From an uncultured Leucobacter sp. (lineage in GTDB: Bacteria > Actinomycetota > Actinomycetes > Actinomycetales > Microbacteriaceae): DNA of 6,893 nt. Shown piece by piece: positions 1-6,535 of this stretch. A model generated the notes under the pieces. That model ran no database searches. It was not told the DNA's origin and worked only from the letters and a program-made list of their open reading frames with translations. The stretch spans positions 1 through 6,893 of the forward strand of contig CAMFIY010000149.1 in NCBI GenBank assembly GCA_945952575.1, written 5' to 3'. Position numbers and translations under genes: made by a program. The first letter of the stretch is position 1; each line of letters begins with the position of its first letter.

Positions 1-47
1 GAGATTCATGAGCGTCTCGTGGGCTCGGAGATGTGTATAAGAGACAG
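1..47 (+). other. Untrimmed Illumina Nextera i7 adapter with Tn5 mosaic end (artefact)
   Basis: Synthetic library sequence, not genome. In order: GAGAT at 1-5 is the 3' end of the P7 flow-cell primer; TCATGAGC at 6-13 sits where the 8-base i7 index belongs (from memory it is the adapter-strand form of Nextera XT index N714); GTCTCGTGGGCTCGG at 14-28 is the Nextera read-2 tail; AGATGTGTATAAGAGACAG at 29-47 is the exact 19-base Tn5 mosaic end used in tagmentation. Genomic sequence starts at 48. The adapter also has an open reading frame on both strands and yields the tell-tale contaminant peptides: MYKRQ on the plus strand and CLLYTSPSPRD on the minus strand, the latter in frame with glnE. Any protein ending or starting with these strings in this assembly is chimeric. 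Confidence 0.98.
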
Positions 48-2686
48 GCCTCCACGCGCGCCTTGATCCGGCGCACCTCACGCACATCCGACTCGGGGAA
101 CTCCGCCGGATACCGGATGCCATCGGCCAAGGCGACGAAGTCGGCTCCGAGCGCCGCGTCTCCCGCCACCGGCCGGGCGCGCAGCAGTGCTTGCGCCTCC
201 CAGGTCAGCGACCAGCGCTCGTAGTAAGCGCGGTAGGCGTCCAGACTGCGCACGATCGGACCGTTCTTGCCCTCCGGTCGCAACTCGAAGTCGAGGTCGA
301 CCGTGAAACGCGGGTCGCTCACGAGGCGCCGGAGCTCGGAGACCAGACGTTCCGCCGCCTTCGTCGCAGCCGCCGCATGCTCGGGGGTGGCGGCATCCGA
401 TACGCGATAGACCGCCAGCAGATCGATGTCACTCGCAAAACCGAGCTCGCGCCCGCCGTAGCGGCCCATCCCGATGAGGGCGAGTTCGAGTGGAGGGGTC
501 CCCGCGCTCGCGGCGTCGGTCGCGGGCGAGGTGTGGCTCTCGACCTCGCGAATGGCGAGCAGCAGCCCGTCGAGCAGCGCCGTGTGCGCCGCATCGAGGC
601 CGGCGGCCACGTCCCCGTCGTCGTTCACCCCGACGAGCCGGCCCAGTGCCAGCCGCAGGACCTCTCGGCGGTGCACGGTGCGCAATGCGTCCGCTGCATC
701 CTCGATTCGATCCCGTCGCGACGCGAGCGCGCGCATCTCCTCGAGCAGCGCCGCGAGCGAGGTGGGCTGCAGGAGCTCGTCCCGTTCCAGCCAGGCCACC
801 GCCTCCGGTACCGACTCGAGCAGATCCGCGGCGAAGCGCGACGTCGAGAGGACACGGGTCAGGCGTTCAGCCGCCTCGTTCCCGTCGCGCAGCAGACGCA
901 GATACCAGGGCGTCTCGCGGTTCGCCTCGCTCACCCGGCGGAACGCGAGGAGCCCGTAGTCGGGATCCCGCCCTTCGGCGAGCCACTGCAGCAGGACCGG
1001 CAGGAGATTGCGCTGGATCCGTGCATTTCGCGAGGTGCCGCGGGTCAGGGCCGCGAGGTGCCGCATCGCACCGTCGGGATCCCGGAAGCCGATGCTCTGC
1101 AGCCGCGCCCGCGCCTCTTCGCTGCCGAGGATCATCTCCTCGTCCGGCAGCGCCGCCACGGCCCCGAGCAGCGGCGCGTAGAAGATCTTCAGGTGCAACT
1201 CCCGGACCTCGCGCTTGACGGCCCGCCATCGCTCGAGCAGATCCTCACCGCTCGGGGCGAGGCCCGAAGCCCGGGCGAGCACCCGCAGATCCTCCGGCGA
1301 GCCGGGCATGAGCGCGGTGCGGCGCAGATCCCGCAACTGGAGTCGGTGCTCGAGCGTGCGCAGCCAGCGATAGTCGGCCCCAAGACGCTCACCGTCTCCG
1401 CGGGCGACGTACCCGCCCCTGACCAGCGCTCCGAGCGACTCCAGCGTGCCGCGCAGATGCAGGCGCTCGTCGTACTGGCCGTGCACGAGCTGCAGCAGCT
1501 GCACGCTGAACTCGATATCTCGCAGACCCCCCGGCCCCAGTTTGAGCTCGACTTCCCGCTGATCCTCCGAGATGTGCTCGGTGACCCGCTCGCGCATGCG
1601 CTGCACCGAGCCGACGAAATCCTCGCGCCCGCTCGACGCCCAGACCAGCGGCCGGGTCGCGGCCACCAGCTCCTCGCCGAGCTCGAGGTCTCCGGCGACC
1701 GCGCGCGCCTTCAGCAGCGCCTGGAACTCCCAGGTCTTCGCCCAGCGGCCGTAGTAGCTGAGCATGGAGCCGAGCGTGCGCACCAGCGGCCCCTGCCGGC
1801 CCTCGGGGCGGAGGTTCGGATCCACCTGCCACAGCGGCGGCTCCAGCGACGGATCGTGCACCGCACGCATCAGCTCGGTCGCGAGCCGGGTCGCGATCCG
1901 GAGCATCCCGTCGGTATCCGCGCCGTCACTCGCACCCGCTCCGGCGACCTCGACCTCGGCCTCGGCCACGAAGATCACGTCGACGTCGCTGACCACGTTG
2001 AGCTCGCGAGCGCCGCACTTGCCCATGGCGATGACGGCGAGCCGGGTCGCATCCACCCGATCGGCGGCCACCGGGGCGCCGGACTCCCCCGCGATCACCA
2101 TCGCGCGCGCGACGGCCAGCGCGGCTTCGAGCGCTCCGGCGGCGAGGTCGCTGAGCGCGGCGGAGACCCGGTCGAAACTCTCGGGACCCCCTTCCGAGAG
2201 GTCGTGCAGCACGAGTTCGGCGAGCAGTTCCCGATAGCGCACCCGCAGGGCGTTCCAGGCCGGCTCGCCGGTCAGCGCGGCCACGGGACGCCGGGTTCCG
2301 CCAGCCCCCACCGCGTCGAGCAATTCGGCCCGGATCTCAGCGAGTTCCCGGACCCGCCCGCCTGCGCGCAGAATCTCATCGAGGTGCTCCGGGTTCCGGG
2401 CGAAGAACGTGCCCAGCGCCGGGGAAGCCCCGACGAGCACCGTCAATCGTCGCCATTCGACCGCACCGAGGCCTCGCAGCACGGCCGGATGCGCATCCGC
2501 CAGCGCGATGATCCTGAGCAGTGCGACGTCGGGATCCGCCGCACCCCCGAAGGCGACGAGCAGCTCCGAGACCGGGCACGCGACCGAAGCGGCGAGCGCC
2601 TCGAGGGCGTTCCGCGCATCGCCGAGATCCTGAAACCCCGCACGCGCGAAGTCGCCCAGCGAATGCTGGCGATCGGCAGCAGCCAT
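48..2686 (-). CDS. glnE: Bifunctional glutamine synthetase adenylyltransferase / adenylyl-removing enzyme GlnE, 3'-truncated
   Basis: GlnE attaches AMP to, and removes it from, the regulatory tyrosine of glutamine synthetase in the cytosol, setting its activity by nitrogen status. I translated the minus strand: 879 native codons from ATG 2686, open with no stop until the adapter at 47. Two nucleotidyltransferase halves are visible. The N-terminal (adenylyl-removing) half has GKCGARELNVVSDVD at 222-236 (Asp234, Asp236), DPNLRPEGRQG near 289, and KLGPGGLRDIEF at 382-393. The C-terminal (adenylyltransferase) half has GRYGGRELGFASDID at 741-755 (Asp753, Asp755) and DLDFELRPEGKNG near 797-809. It breaks off after IKARVE, where the family continues into a second KLGRGGLxDVEW helical segment; actinobacterial GlnE is about 1000 residues, so roughly 110-130 are missing. 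The gene starts 14 bases after the glnA stop without a clear Shine-Dalgarno, suggesting co-transcription. The truncation is an assembly edge, not a mutation; the frame runs on into adapter, so automated calls may append about 15 false residues. Confidence 0.96.
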
Positions 2687-2700
2687 CAGCGGGAGACGGC

Positions 2701-4038
2701 TCAGACCGTGCCCAGCATCGAGCTCAGCTCGAAGGGCGTGACCTGCTGACGATACGCGGCGACCTCTCGCTGCTTCTCTCGGATCAGGTAGGAGAACACC
2801 TGCTCGCCGAGCGTCTCGGCCACCAGCTCGCTCCGCTCCATCATCGCCAGGGCGTGATCCAGGCTGGTCGGCAGCGGATCGAAGCCCATCGCCCGTCGCT
2901 CGCCGTCGCTCAGATCCCACATGCTGTGCTCGGCCTCCGGCGGGAGCTCGTACTCCTCTTCGATGCCTTTGAGCCCCGCTGCGAGCAGCACGGAGAAGGC
3001 GAGGTAGGGGTTCGCCGCGCTGTCCATCGCGCGATACTCGACGCGCGCGCTGCCCCCCTTGCCCGGCTTGTAGATGGGCACGCGGACGAGGGCGCTCCGG
3101 TTGAGATGGCCCCAGCTGACGAAGGACGGCGCCTCGTCGCCGCCCCACAGCCGCTTGTAGGAGTTGATGTACTGATTCGTGACGGCGGTGAACTCCGGTG
3201 CGTGACGCAGGAGGCCGGCCACGAAGCGGCGTCCGGTCTGCGAGAGCTGGTACTTGGCGCCCGCATCGTAGAACGCATTGCTGTCGCCCTCGAAGAGCGA
3301 CAGATGCGTATGCATGCCGCTGCCCGGCTGCCCGGCCAGCGGCTTGGGCATGAAGGTCGCATAGACGCCCTGGCTGATCGCGACTTCCTTCACCACGGTG
3401 CGGAAGGTCATGATGTTGTCGGCCATCGTCAGCGCGTCGGCGTAGCGCAGGTCGATCTCGTTCTGACCCGGCCCGCCCTCGTGATGGCTGAACTCGACCG
3501 AGATGCCCAGCTCCTCGAGCATGTTCACGCTCTCGCGTCGGAAGTCGTGCGCCGTGCCGCCGGGAACGTTGTCGAAGTAGCCGGCGCGATCCACCGGTAC
3601 CGGGCCCTCGGGCCCGAACTCCGACGACTTCAGCAGGTAGAACTCGATCTCGGGATGCGTGTAGAAGGTGAAGCCGAGTTCGGCGGCGTGGGCGAGCGCC
3701 CGCTTCAGCACGTTCCGCGGATCGGCGACCGCCGGCTCGCCGTTCGGGGTCCGGATGTCGCAGAACATGCGTGCGGTCGGCGCATCCCGACTGCGCCAGG
3801 GCAGCAGCTGGAAGGTGGAGGGATCCGGAACCGCGAGGAGATCGCTCTCATACGCCCGCGTCAACCCCTCGATCGCACTGCCGTCGAAGCCGAGTCCCTC
3901 TGCGAACGCGCCCTCGACTTCCGCGGGAGCCAGCGCCACCGACTTCAGCGTGCCGGCGACATCGGTGAACCAGAGACGCACGAACTTGACGCCGCGCTCC
4001 TCGATCGTGCGGAGCACGAAATCCCGCTGCTTGCTCAC
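2701..4038 (-). CDS. glnA: Type I glutamine synthetase, GlnA2 class
   Basis: Glutamine synthetase family, cytosolic, normally a dodecamer making glutamine from glutamate, ammonia and ATP. The 445 residues match the short GlnA2 class of actinobacteria (about 446) rather than GlnA1 (about 478). Visible by alignment in mind to enterobacterial GS: FDGSAIEG with Asp52 (the ammonia-site Asp50 contributed by the neighbouring subunit), metal ligands Glu130 and Glu132 (HPEIEF), Glu187 and Glu194 (HHEGGPGQNE), GSGMHTH with His243, catalytic-loop Glu302 (GDEAP), NRSALVRVP at 313-321, and EYRAMD with Arg336. Tyr363 in YELPPEAE falls at the adenylylation position. The GTG start at 4038 is set by AAGGGAG at 4050-4044, five bases upstream. 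It precedes glnE, an order seen with glnA2 in Corynebacterium and Mycobacterium. In Streptomyces coelicolor a protein named GlnA2 is a gamma-glutamylpolyamine synthetase, so the true substrate here is open; all canonical residues I checked are present. Confidence 0.95.
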   Translation of the reverse strand: MSKQRDFVLRTIEERGVKFVRLWFTDVAGTLKSVALAPAEVEGAFAEGLGFDGSAIEGLTRAYESDLLAVPDPSTFQLLPWRSRDAPTARMFCDIRTPNGEPAVADPRNVLKRALAHAAELGFTFYTHPEIEFYLLKSSEFGPEGPVPVDRAGYFDNVPGGTAHDFRRESVNMLEELGISVEFSHHEGGPGQNEIDLRYADALTMADNIMTFRTVVKEVAISQGVYATFMPKPLAGQPGSGMHTHLSLFEGDSNAFYDAGAKYQLSQTGRRFVAGLLRHAPEFTAVTNQYINSYKRLWGGDEAPSFVSWGHLNRSALVRVPIYKPGKGGSARVEYRAMDSAANPYLAFSVLLAAGLKGIEEEYELPPEAEHSMWDLSDGERRAMGFDPLPTSLDHALAMMERSELVAETLGEQVFSYLIREKQREVAAYRQQVTPFELSSMLGTV

Positions 4039-4043
4039 ACCGG

Positions 4044-4050
4044 CTCCCTT
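4044..4050 (-). promoter_or_regulatory. Shine-Dalgarno fixing the GTG start of glnA
   Basis: The minus strand reads AAGGGAG, then CCGGT, then GTG AGC AAG CAG. The purine-rich match to the 16S anti-Shine-Dalgarno lies five bases before GTG, and the protein then starts MSKQRDFVLRTIEERGVKFV, the expected glutamine synthetase N-terminus. This supports GTG at 4038 over a later start. Confidence 0.8.
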
Positions 4051-4067
4051 CGCATCGGGGTGTCATT

Positions 4068-4097
4068 CCGTCGACGCGCGTTCCGGCGCGTCGACGG
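4068..4097. repeat. Perfect 12-bp inverted repeat with 6-base loop upstream of glnA
   Basis: Left arm CCGTCGACGCGC (4068-4079), loop GTTCCG (4080-4085), right arm GCGCGTCGACGG (4086-4097): all 12 pairs are Watson-Crick and 10 are G-C or C-G. It ends 18 bases before the glnA Shine-Dalgarno and starts 66 bases after the stop of the SPOR-like gene. No T run follows on either strand (minus strand continues AATGACA), so it is not a classical intrinsic terminator. It could be a U-less terminator for the upstream gene, an mRNA leader hairpin, or a protein-binding site; each arm contains the 8-bp palindrome CGTCGACG. Confidence 0.9.
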
Positions 4098-4120
4098 GCA
4101 TGCCTTCGGGCCCAGCCTAG

Positions 4121-4141
4121 CCTCCGCGTGTGACACGGAGG
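4121..4141. repeat. Imperfect inverted repeat just after the SPOR-like gene
   Basis: CCTCCG at 4121-4126 pairs with CGGAGG at 4136-4141 across a 9-base interval that could add two more pairs (TG 4129-4130 with CA 4134-4135) if two bases bulge. It lies 21 bases beyond the minus-strand stop codon at 4163, the right distance for a transcription terminator, but lacks a T tract. It overlaps the GlnR-like motif at 4130-4145. Confidence 0.45.
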
Positions 4142-4145
4142 TTTC
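4130..4145 (-). promoter_or_regulatory. Candidate partial GlnR box upstream of glnA
   Basis: The minus strand reads GAAAC, six bases, GTCAC. These are two adjacent 5-mers of the actinobacterial GlnR box (gTnAC-n6-GaAAC repeated at 11-base steps), and the sequence fits the mycobacterial AC-n9-AC rule. The flanking 5-mers on either side (GGGTT and AGGCT) do not match, so it is at best a partial box. It sits about 90-107 bases upstream of the glnA start, a plausible activator position. No gene for GlnR is in the window; the assignment is motif-based inference. Confidence 0.25.
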
Positions 4146-4162
4146 GGGCCGAACCCCGCGGC

Positions 4163-4363
4163 TCAGAAGTCCTGTTCGTCTTCCTCGCGGATCTGCCGCG
4201 CGCGCTCGGCCACGATCTCCGGCCCGTGCTCCGCCTGCTTCCGGGTCTCGAACGGCCCGATCCGGTCGACGCTCAGGCCCTGCGGCCCCTCCTCGACCTC
4301 GTGCGTGCGGGTATTGAACCAGTACTCCTTGGCGCCGTCCGCGCCCCAGTCCTTCTTGCTCAC
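4163..4363 (-). CDS. Small SPOR-like domain protein of unknown function
   Basis: A 66-residue, charged, soluble protein with no signal peptide or membrane segment. It resembles the short SPOR-domain-annotated proteins of actinobacteria: an aromatic core YWFNTRTHEVEEG (14-26), then VDRIGPFETRKQAEHG (32-47), then an acidic C-terminal helix ending REEDEQDF. SPOR domains in other bacteria bind denuded peptidoglycan, but those are exported; this one lacks export signals, so that role should not be assumed. The GTG start at 4363 is chosen because GGAGG at 4374-4370 lies six bases upstream and the frame before it (a longer opening to 4492) crosses the Shine-Dalgarno and the map promoter region and looks non-coding. 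It is divergent from map, which it neighbours in related genomes as far as I recall, and upstream of glnA. Gene reality is likely; the biochemical role is not known to me. Confidence 0.78.
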   Translation of the reverse strand: MSKKDWGADGAKEYWFNTRTHEVEEGPQGLSVDRIGPFETRKQAEHGPEIVAERARQIREEDEQDF

Positions 4364-4369
4364 CGCGCA

Positions 4370-4374
4370 CCTCC
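4370..4374 (-). promoter_or_regulatory. Shine-Dalgarno fixing the GTG start of the SPOR-like gene
   Basis: The minus strand reads GGAGG, then TGCGCG, then GTG AGC AAG AAG. The strong match and six-base spacing decide for GTG 4363 and against the longer in-frame opening that begins at 4492. Confidence 0.8.
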
Positions 4375-4438
4375 AGGGTCTCATATCGATCGGAGCGGAA
4401 CGCCGCCCGCGACTCGATCGTGGCGCGGATCCGCTCTC

Positions 4439-4444
4439 TACAAT
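4439..4444 (+). promoter_or_regulatory. Candidate -10 element of map (leaderless transcript)
   Basis: TACAAT differs from TATAAT at one base. Its last base is seven bases before the A of ATG at 4452-4454, so transcription would begin at or next to the start codon, giving a leaderless mRNA, a common mode in actinobacteria. This agrees with the absence of a Shine-Dalgarno before map. I see no good -35 hexamer at 16-19 bases upstream. Confidence 0.45.
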
Positions 4445-4451
4445 GAAGCGT

Positions 4452-5321
4452 ATGCCCTTCGACCCGCAAGGCCGGCTGATTCCCGGCAGCATTTCAGCCC
4501 GGCTCTCGGTTCCCGCCGGGATCCAATCCCCTCCCTATGTCGGCATGCAGGCGCCGCCGCCCTACCTCGGCGACAACACCTACACCGAGGACGAGGTCGA
4601 GAAGATCCGCGACGCCGGCAGGATCGCCTCCCGGGCGATCGACGCGGCCTCGGCGGCGATCCGCCCCGGCGTCACGACCGACGAGCTGGACCGCATCGCC
4701 CATCAGTACGTCGTGGATCATGGCGCCTACCCCTCCACCTTCGGCTATCGCGGATACCCGAAGTCGAGCTGCACCTCGGTGAACGAGGTGATCTGTCACG
4801 GGATCCCGGATGACACGGCGCTGCGCGAGGGCGACATCGTGAACATCGACGTCACCGCCTACCTCGACGGCTATCACGGGGATCTGAACCGCACCTTCCG
4901 GGTCGGAGAGGTCTCCGAGGAGGCCGAGCTGCTGATCCAGCGCACCGAGGAGGCGCTGCGACGCGGGATCAAGGCCGTGGCCCCGGGACGCGAGGTGAAC
5001 GTGATCGGGCGGGCGATCGAGACCTACGCCAAGCGCTTCGGCTACGGCGTCGTGCGGGACTTCACCGGCCACGGGGTGGGTGCGGCGTTCCACACCGGGC
5101 TCATCATCCCGCACTACGACTCGGCACCGCGCTTCAACGACATGATCGTGCCCGGCATGGTGTTCACCATCGAGCCGATGCTCACTCTGGGCACGCACGA
5201 GTGGGACATGTGGGAGGACGACTGGACCGTCGTCACTCGCGACAGAAGCCTCACCGCGCAGTTCGAGCACACGCTCGTGGTGCGCGAATCGGGCGTGGAG
5301 ATCCTCACCCTCTCGGACTAG
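4452..5321 (+). CDS. map: Type I methionine aminopeptidase with N-terminal extension
   Basis: Removes the initiator methionine from nascent proteins after deformylation, in the cytosol. All active-site residues are present with near-canonical spacing: His116 (CHGIPDD), metal ligands Asp133 (NIDVT) and Asp144 (HGD), His207 (GHGVG), His214 (FHTG), Glu241 (TIEPM) and Glu272 (QFEHT). With 289 residues it is longer than the 264-residue E. coli enzyme because of an N-terminal extension of about 40 residues, rich in proline (SVPAGIQSPPYVGMQAPPPY), as in the actinobacterial type Ic enzymes such as M. tuberculosis MetAP1c, where the extension is proposed to contact the ribosome. I chose ATG 4452 (MPFDPQG) over ATG 4443 (MKRMPFDPQG) because family members commonly begin MPxDxxGxLxPG and because the TACAAT element would place the transcript start at 4452; 4443 overlaps that element. 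Ends at TAG, 23 bases before the convergent desulfurase stop. Confidence 0.96.
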   Translation: MPFDPQGRLIPGSISARLSVPAGIQSPPYVGMQAPPPYLGDNTYTEDEVEKIRDAGRIASRAIDAASAAIRPGVTTDELDRIAHQYVVDHGAYPSTFGYRGYPKSSCTSVNEVICHGIPDDTALREGDIVNIDVTAYLDGYHGDLNRTFRVGEVSEEAELLIQRTEEALRRGIKAVAPGREVNVIGRAIETYAKRFGYGVVRDFTGHGVGAAFHTGLIIPHYDSAPRFNDMIVPGMVFTIEPMLTLGTHEWDMWEDDWTVVTRDRSLTAQFEHTLVVRESGVEILTLSD

Positions 5322-5344
5322 CGGGGGGTCCGCACCCGCCTCGG

Positions 5345-6535
5345 TCAGCGCCGACTGCGCAGCGCCGCGGCCCGCAGCACCTCGGCCCGCAGCGCGGCCA
5401 GCACGCGATCGACGCCCCGCTCGTCGAGCGGCTCGGCGAAGGTGAGACGGATCGCCGTCCGGGCGAGATCGGGCGGCACTCCCATCGCGAGCAGCGCGGG
5501 CGACGGCTCGTCCTTCCCGGCGGCGCAGGCCGAGCCGGAAGACACCGCGAAACCGGCCGCATCGAGCGCGACGAGCAGCGATTCGCCGCTGACGCCGTCG
5601 ATCACGAACGAAGCGTGGCCCGGTAGGCGTTCGCGGGGGTCGCCGGTGAGCCGAGCACCGGCGACGCCGGAGAGCACGCGTTCGATCAGGGCGTCGCGAC
5701 TCTCCATGAGCGCGAGAGCGCGGGATCCGATGCCCTCCTCGGCCTGGGCGCGCACCGCCGCCGCGAAGCCGACGATCGCCGCGACGTTCTCCGTTCCCGA
5801 GCGTCTGCCGCGCTCCTGGCCGCCCCCGTGCAGCAGCGGTTCGATCTCGACTCCGCGTCGGAGGAGCAGGGCGCCGGCCCCCTGCCGCCCGCCGAACTTG
5901 TGGGAGGCCAGGGTCATCGCGTCGATCCCCGGTCCGGGCCAGCCGCCGACGAACCTCACGGGGAGCGACGCCGCGGCCTGCACCGCGTCGGTGTGCACCA
6001 GCGCACCGCGTGCGCGGGCCGCGCCGGCGATCTCGGCGAGCGCCTGCACCGTGCCGACCTCGGCGTTCGCGAGCCCCACGGAGACGAGGGTGGTGTCATC
6101 GCGCAGCTCCGCCGCCAGATCGGCGGGATCCACCCGGCCGTGCTCGTCCACGGCCAGAAGCGTGAGCTCGAAGCCGAAGACGCGTTCGAGGTAGCGGCAG
6201 CTCTCGAGCACCGAAGGATGCTCGATCGGCGCGGTGACCAGATGCCGGCCCCTCGGGTTGGCGAGCGCGAGCCCGAGAATCGCGAGATTGTTCGCCTCGG
6301 TTCCTCCCGAGGTGAACACCACCTCTGCGGGACTCGCCCCGAAGGCCCGGGCGATGTCGGCGCGCGCGGTGTCCACCGCCGCCTTGGCGCGGTGGCCCGG
6401 ACCATGCACGCTCGACGGGTTGGCCGGGTCGCCGTCGAGCACCGCGAGCATCGCATCGCGGGCCTGCTGCCGCAGCGGCGCAGTCGCCGAGGCGTCCAGG
6501 TAGCGGGCCCGGTCCACCGGCGGCGCAGCGCTCAT
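5345..6535 (-). CDS. nifS: Cysteine desulfurase, NifS/IscS class, in NAD-biosynthesis context
   Basis: PLP-dependent enzyme that converts cysteine to alanine and passes the sulfur as a persulfide for iron-sulfur cluster assembly. The 396 residues show the class V aminotransferase fold markers: YLDASATAP at 12-20, SGGTEANN at 76-83, His106 stacking on PLP (IEHPSV), Asp183 and Gln186 (HTDAVQ), the PLP lysine Lys213 (SHKFGG), RRSGTEN at 244-250, and the persulfide cysteine Cys337 in SSGSACAAG followed by a long loop, as in group I (NifS/IscS) rather than SufS enzymes. Its ATG overlaps the nadC stop as ATGA, with no clear Shine-Dalgarno, indicating translational coupling. In Bacillus subtilis a NifS beside the nad genes serves the 4Fe-4S cluster of quinolinate synthase NadA; the same dedicated role is the likeliest here, though general Fe-S or tRNA thiolation supply cannot be excluded. 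Start confirmed by the overlap and by MSAAPPVDRARYLD reaching the first conserved motif at the usual distance. Confidence 0.94.
   Translation of the reverse strand: MSAAPPVDRARYLDASATAPLRQQARDAMLAVLDGDPANPSSVHGPGHRAKAAVDTARADIARAFGASPAEVVFTSGGTEANNLAILGLALANPRGRHLVTAPIEHPSVLESCRYLERVFGFELTLLAVDEHGRVDPADLAAELRDDTTLVSVGLANAEVGTVQALAEIAGAARARGALVHTDAVQAAASLPVRFVGGWPGPGIDAMTLASHKFGGRQGAGALLLRRGVEIEPLLHGGGQERGRRSGTENVAAIVGFAAAVRAQAEEGIGSRALALMESRDALIERVLSGVAGARLTGDPRERLPGHASFVIDGVSGESLLVALDAAGFAVSSGSACAAGKDEPSPALLAMGVPPDLARTAIRLTFAEPLDERGVDRVLAALRAEVLRAAALRSRR

Noticed and set aside
29..47. Tn5 mosaic end as evidence of a natural transposon
   Set aside because: It is joined to the Nextera read-2 tail, index slot and P7 tail and lies at the contig edge, so it is a library artefact.
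191..2749. 852-codon open frame on the plus strand
   Set aside because: It is the codon-aligned antisense of glnE, an expected by-product of GC-rich codon use. Its translation is rich in Arg, His, Gln and Glu with no recognisable domain, while the minus strand encodes GlnE motifs throughout.
4114..4119. TAGGCT on the minus strand as a -10 element for glnA
   Set aside because: Fits TANNNT but has no supporting -35 hexamer at normal spacing, and such matches are common.
2521..4317. 598-codon open frame on the plus strand
   Set aside because: Antisense to glnA and the 5' part of glnE, and it runs across the intergenic region and into the SPOR-like gene. No domain resemblance; glnA is unmistakable on the other strand.
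4443..4451. Upstream ATG as the start of map
   Set aside because: In frame but overlaps the TACAAT element, lacks a Shine-Dalgarno, and adds residues (MKR) not typical of the family's MPxDxxG beginning.
4494..5270. 258-codon minus-strand frame opposite map
   Set aside because: Shadow of map; low-complexity Val/Gly/Asp/Arg-rich product with no motifs and no Shine-Dalgarno.
5321..5339. Possible terminator hairpin between map and the desulfurase (GCGGG pairing with CCCGC, 9-base loop)
   Set aside because: Only five pairs, begins on the last base of the map stop codon, and has no T tract on either strand; such short GC repeats arise easily by chance here.
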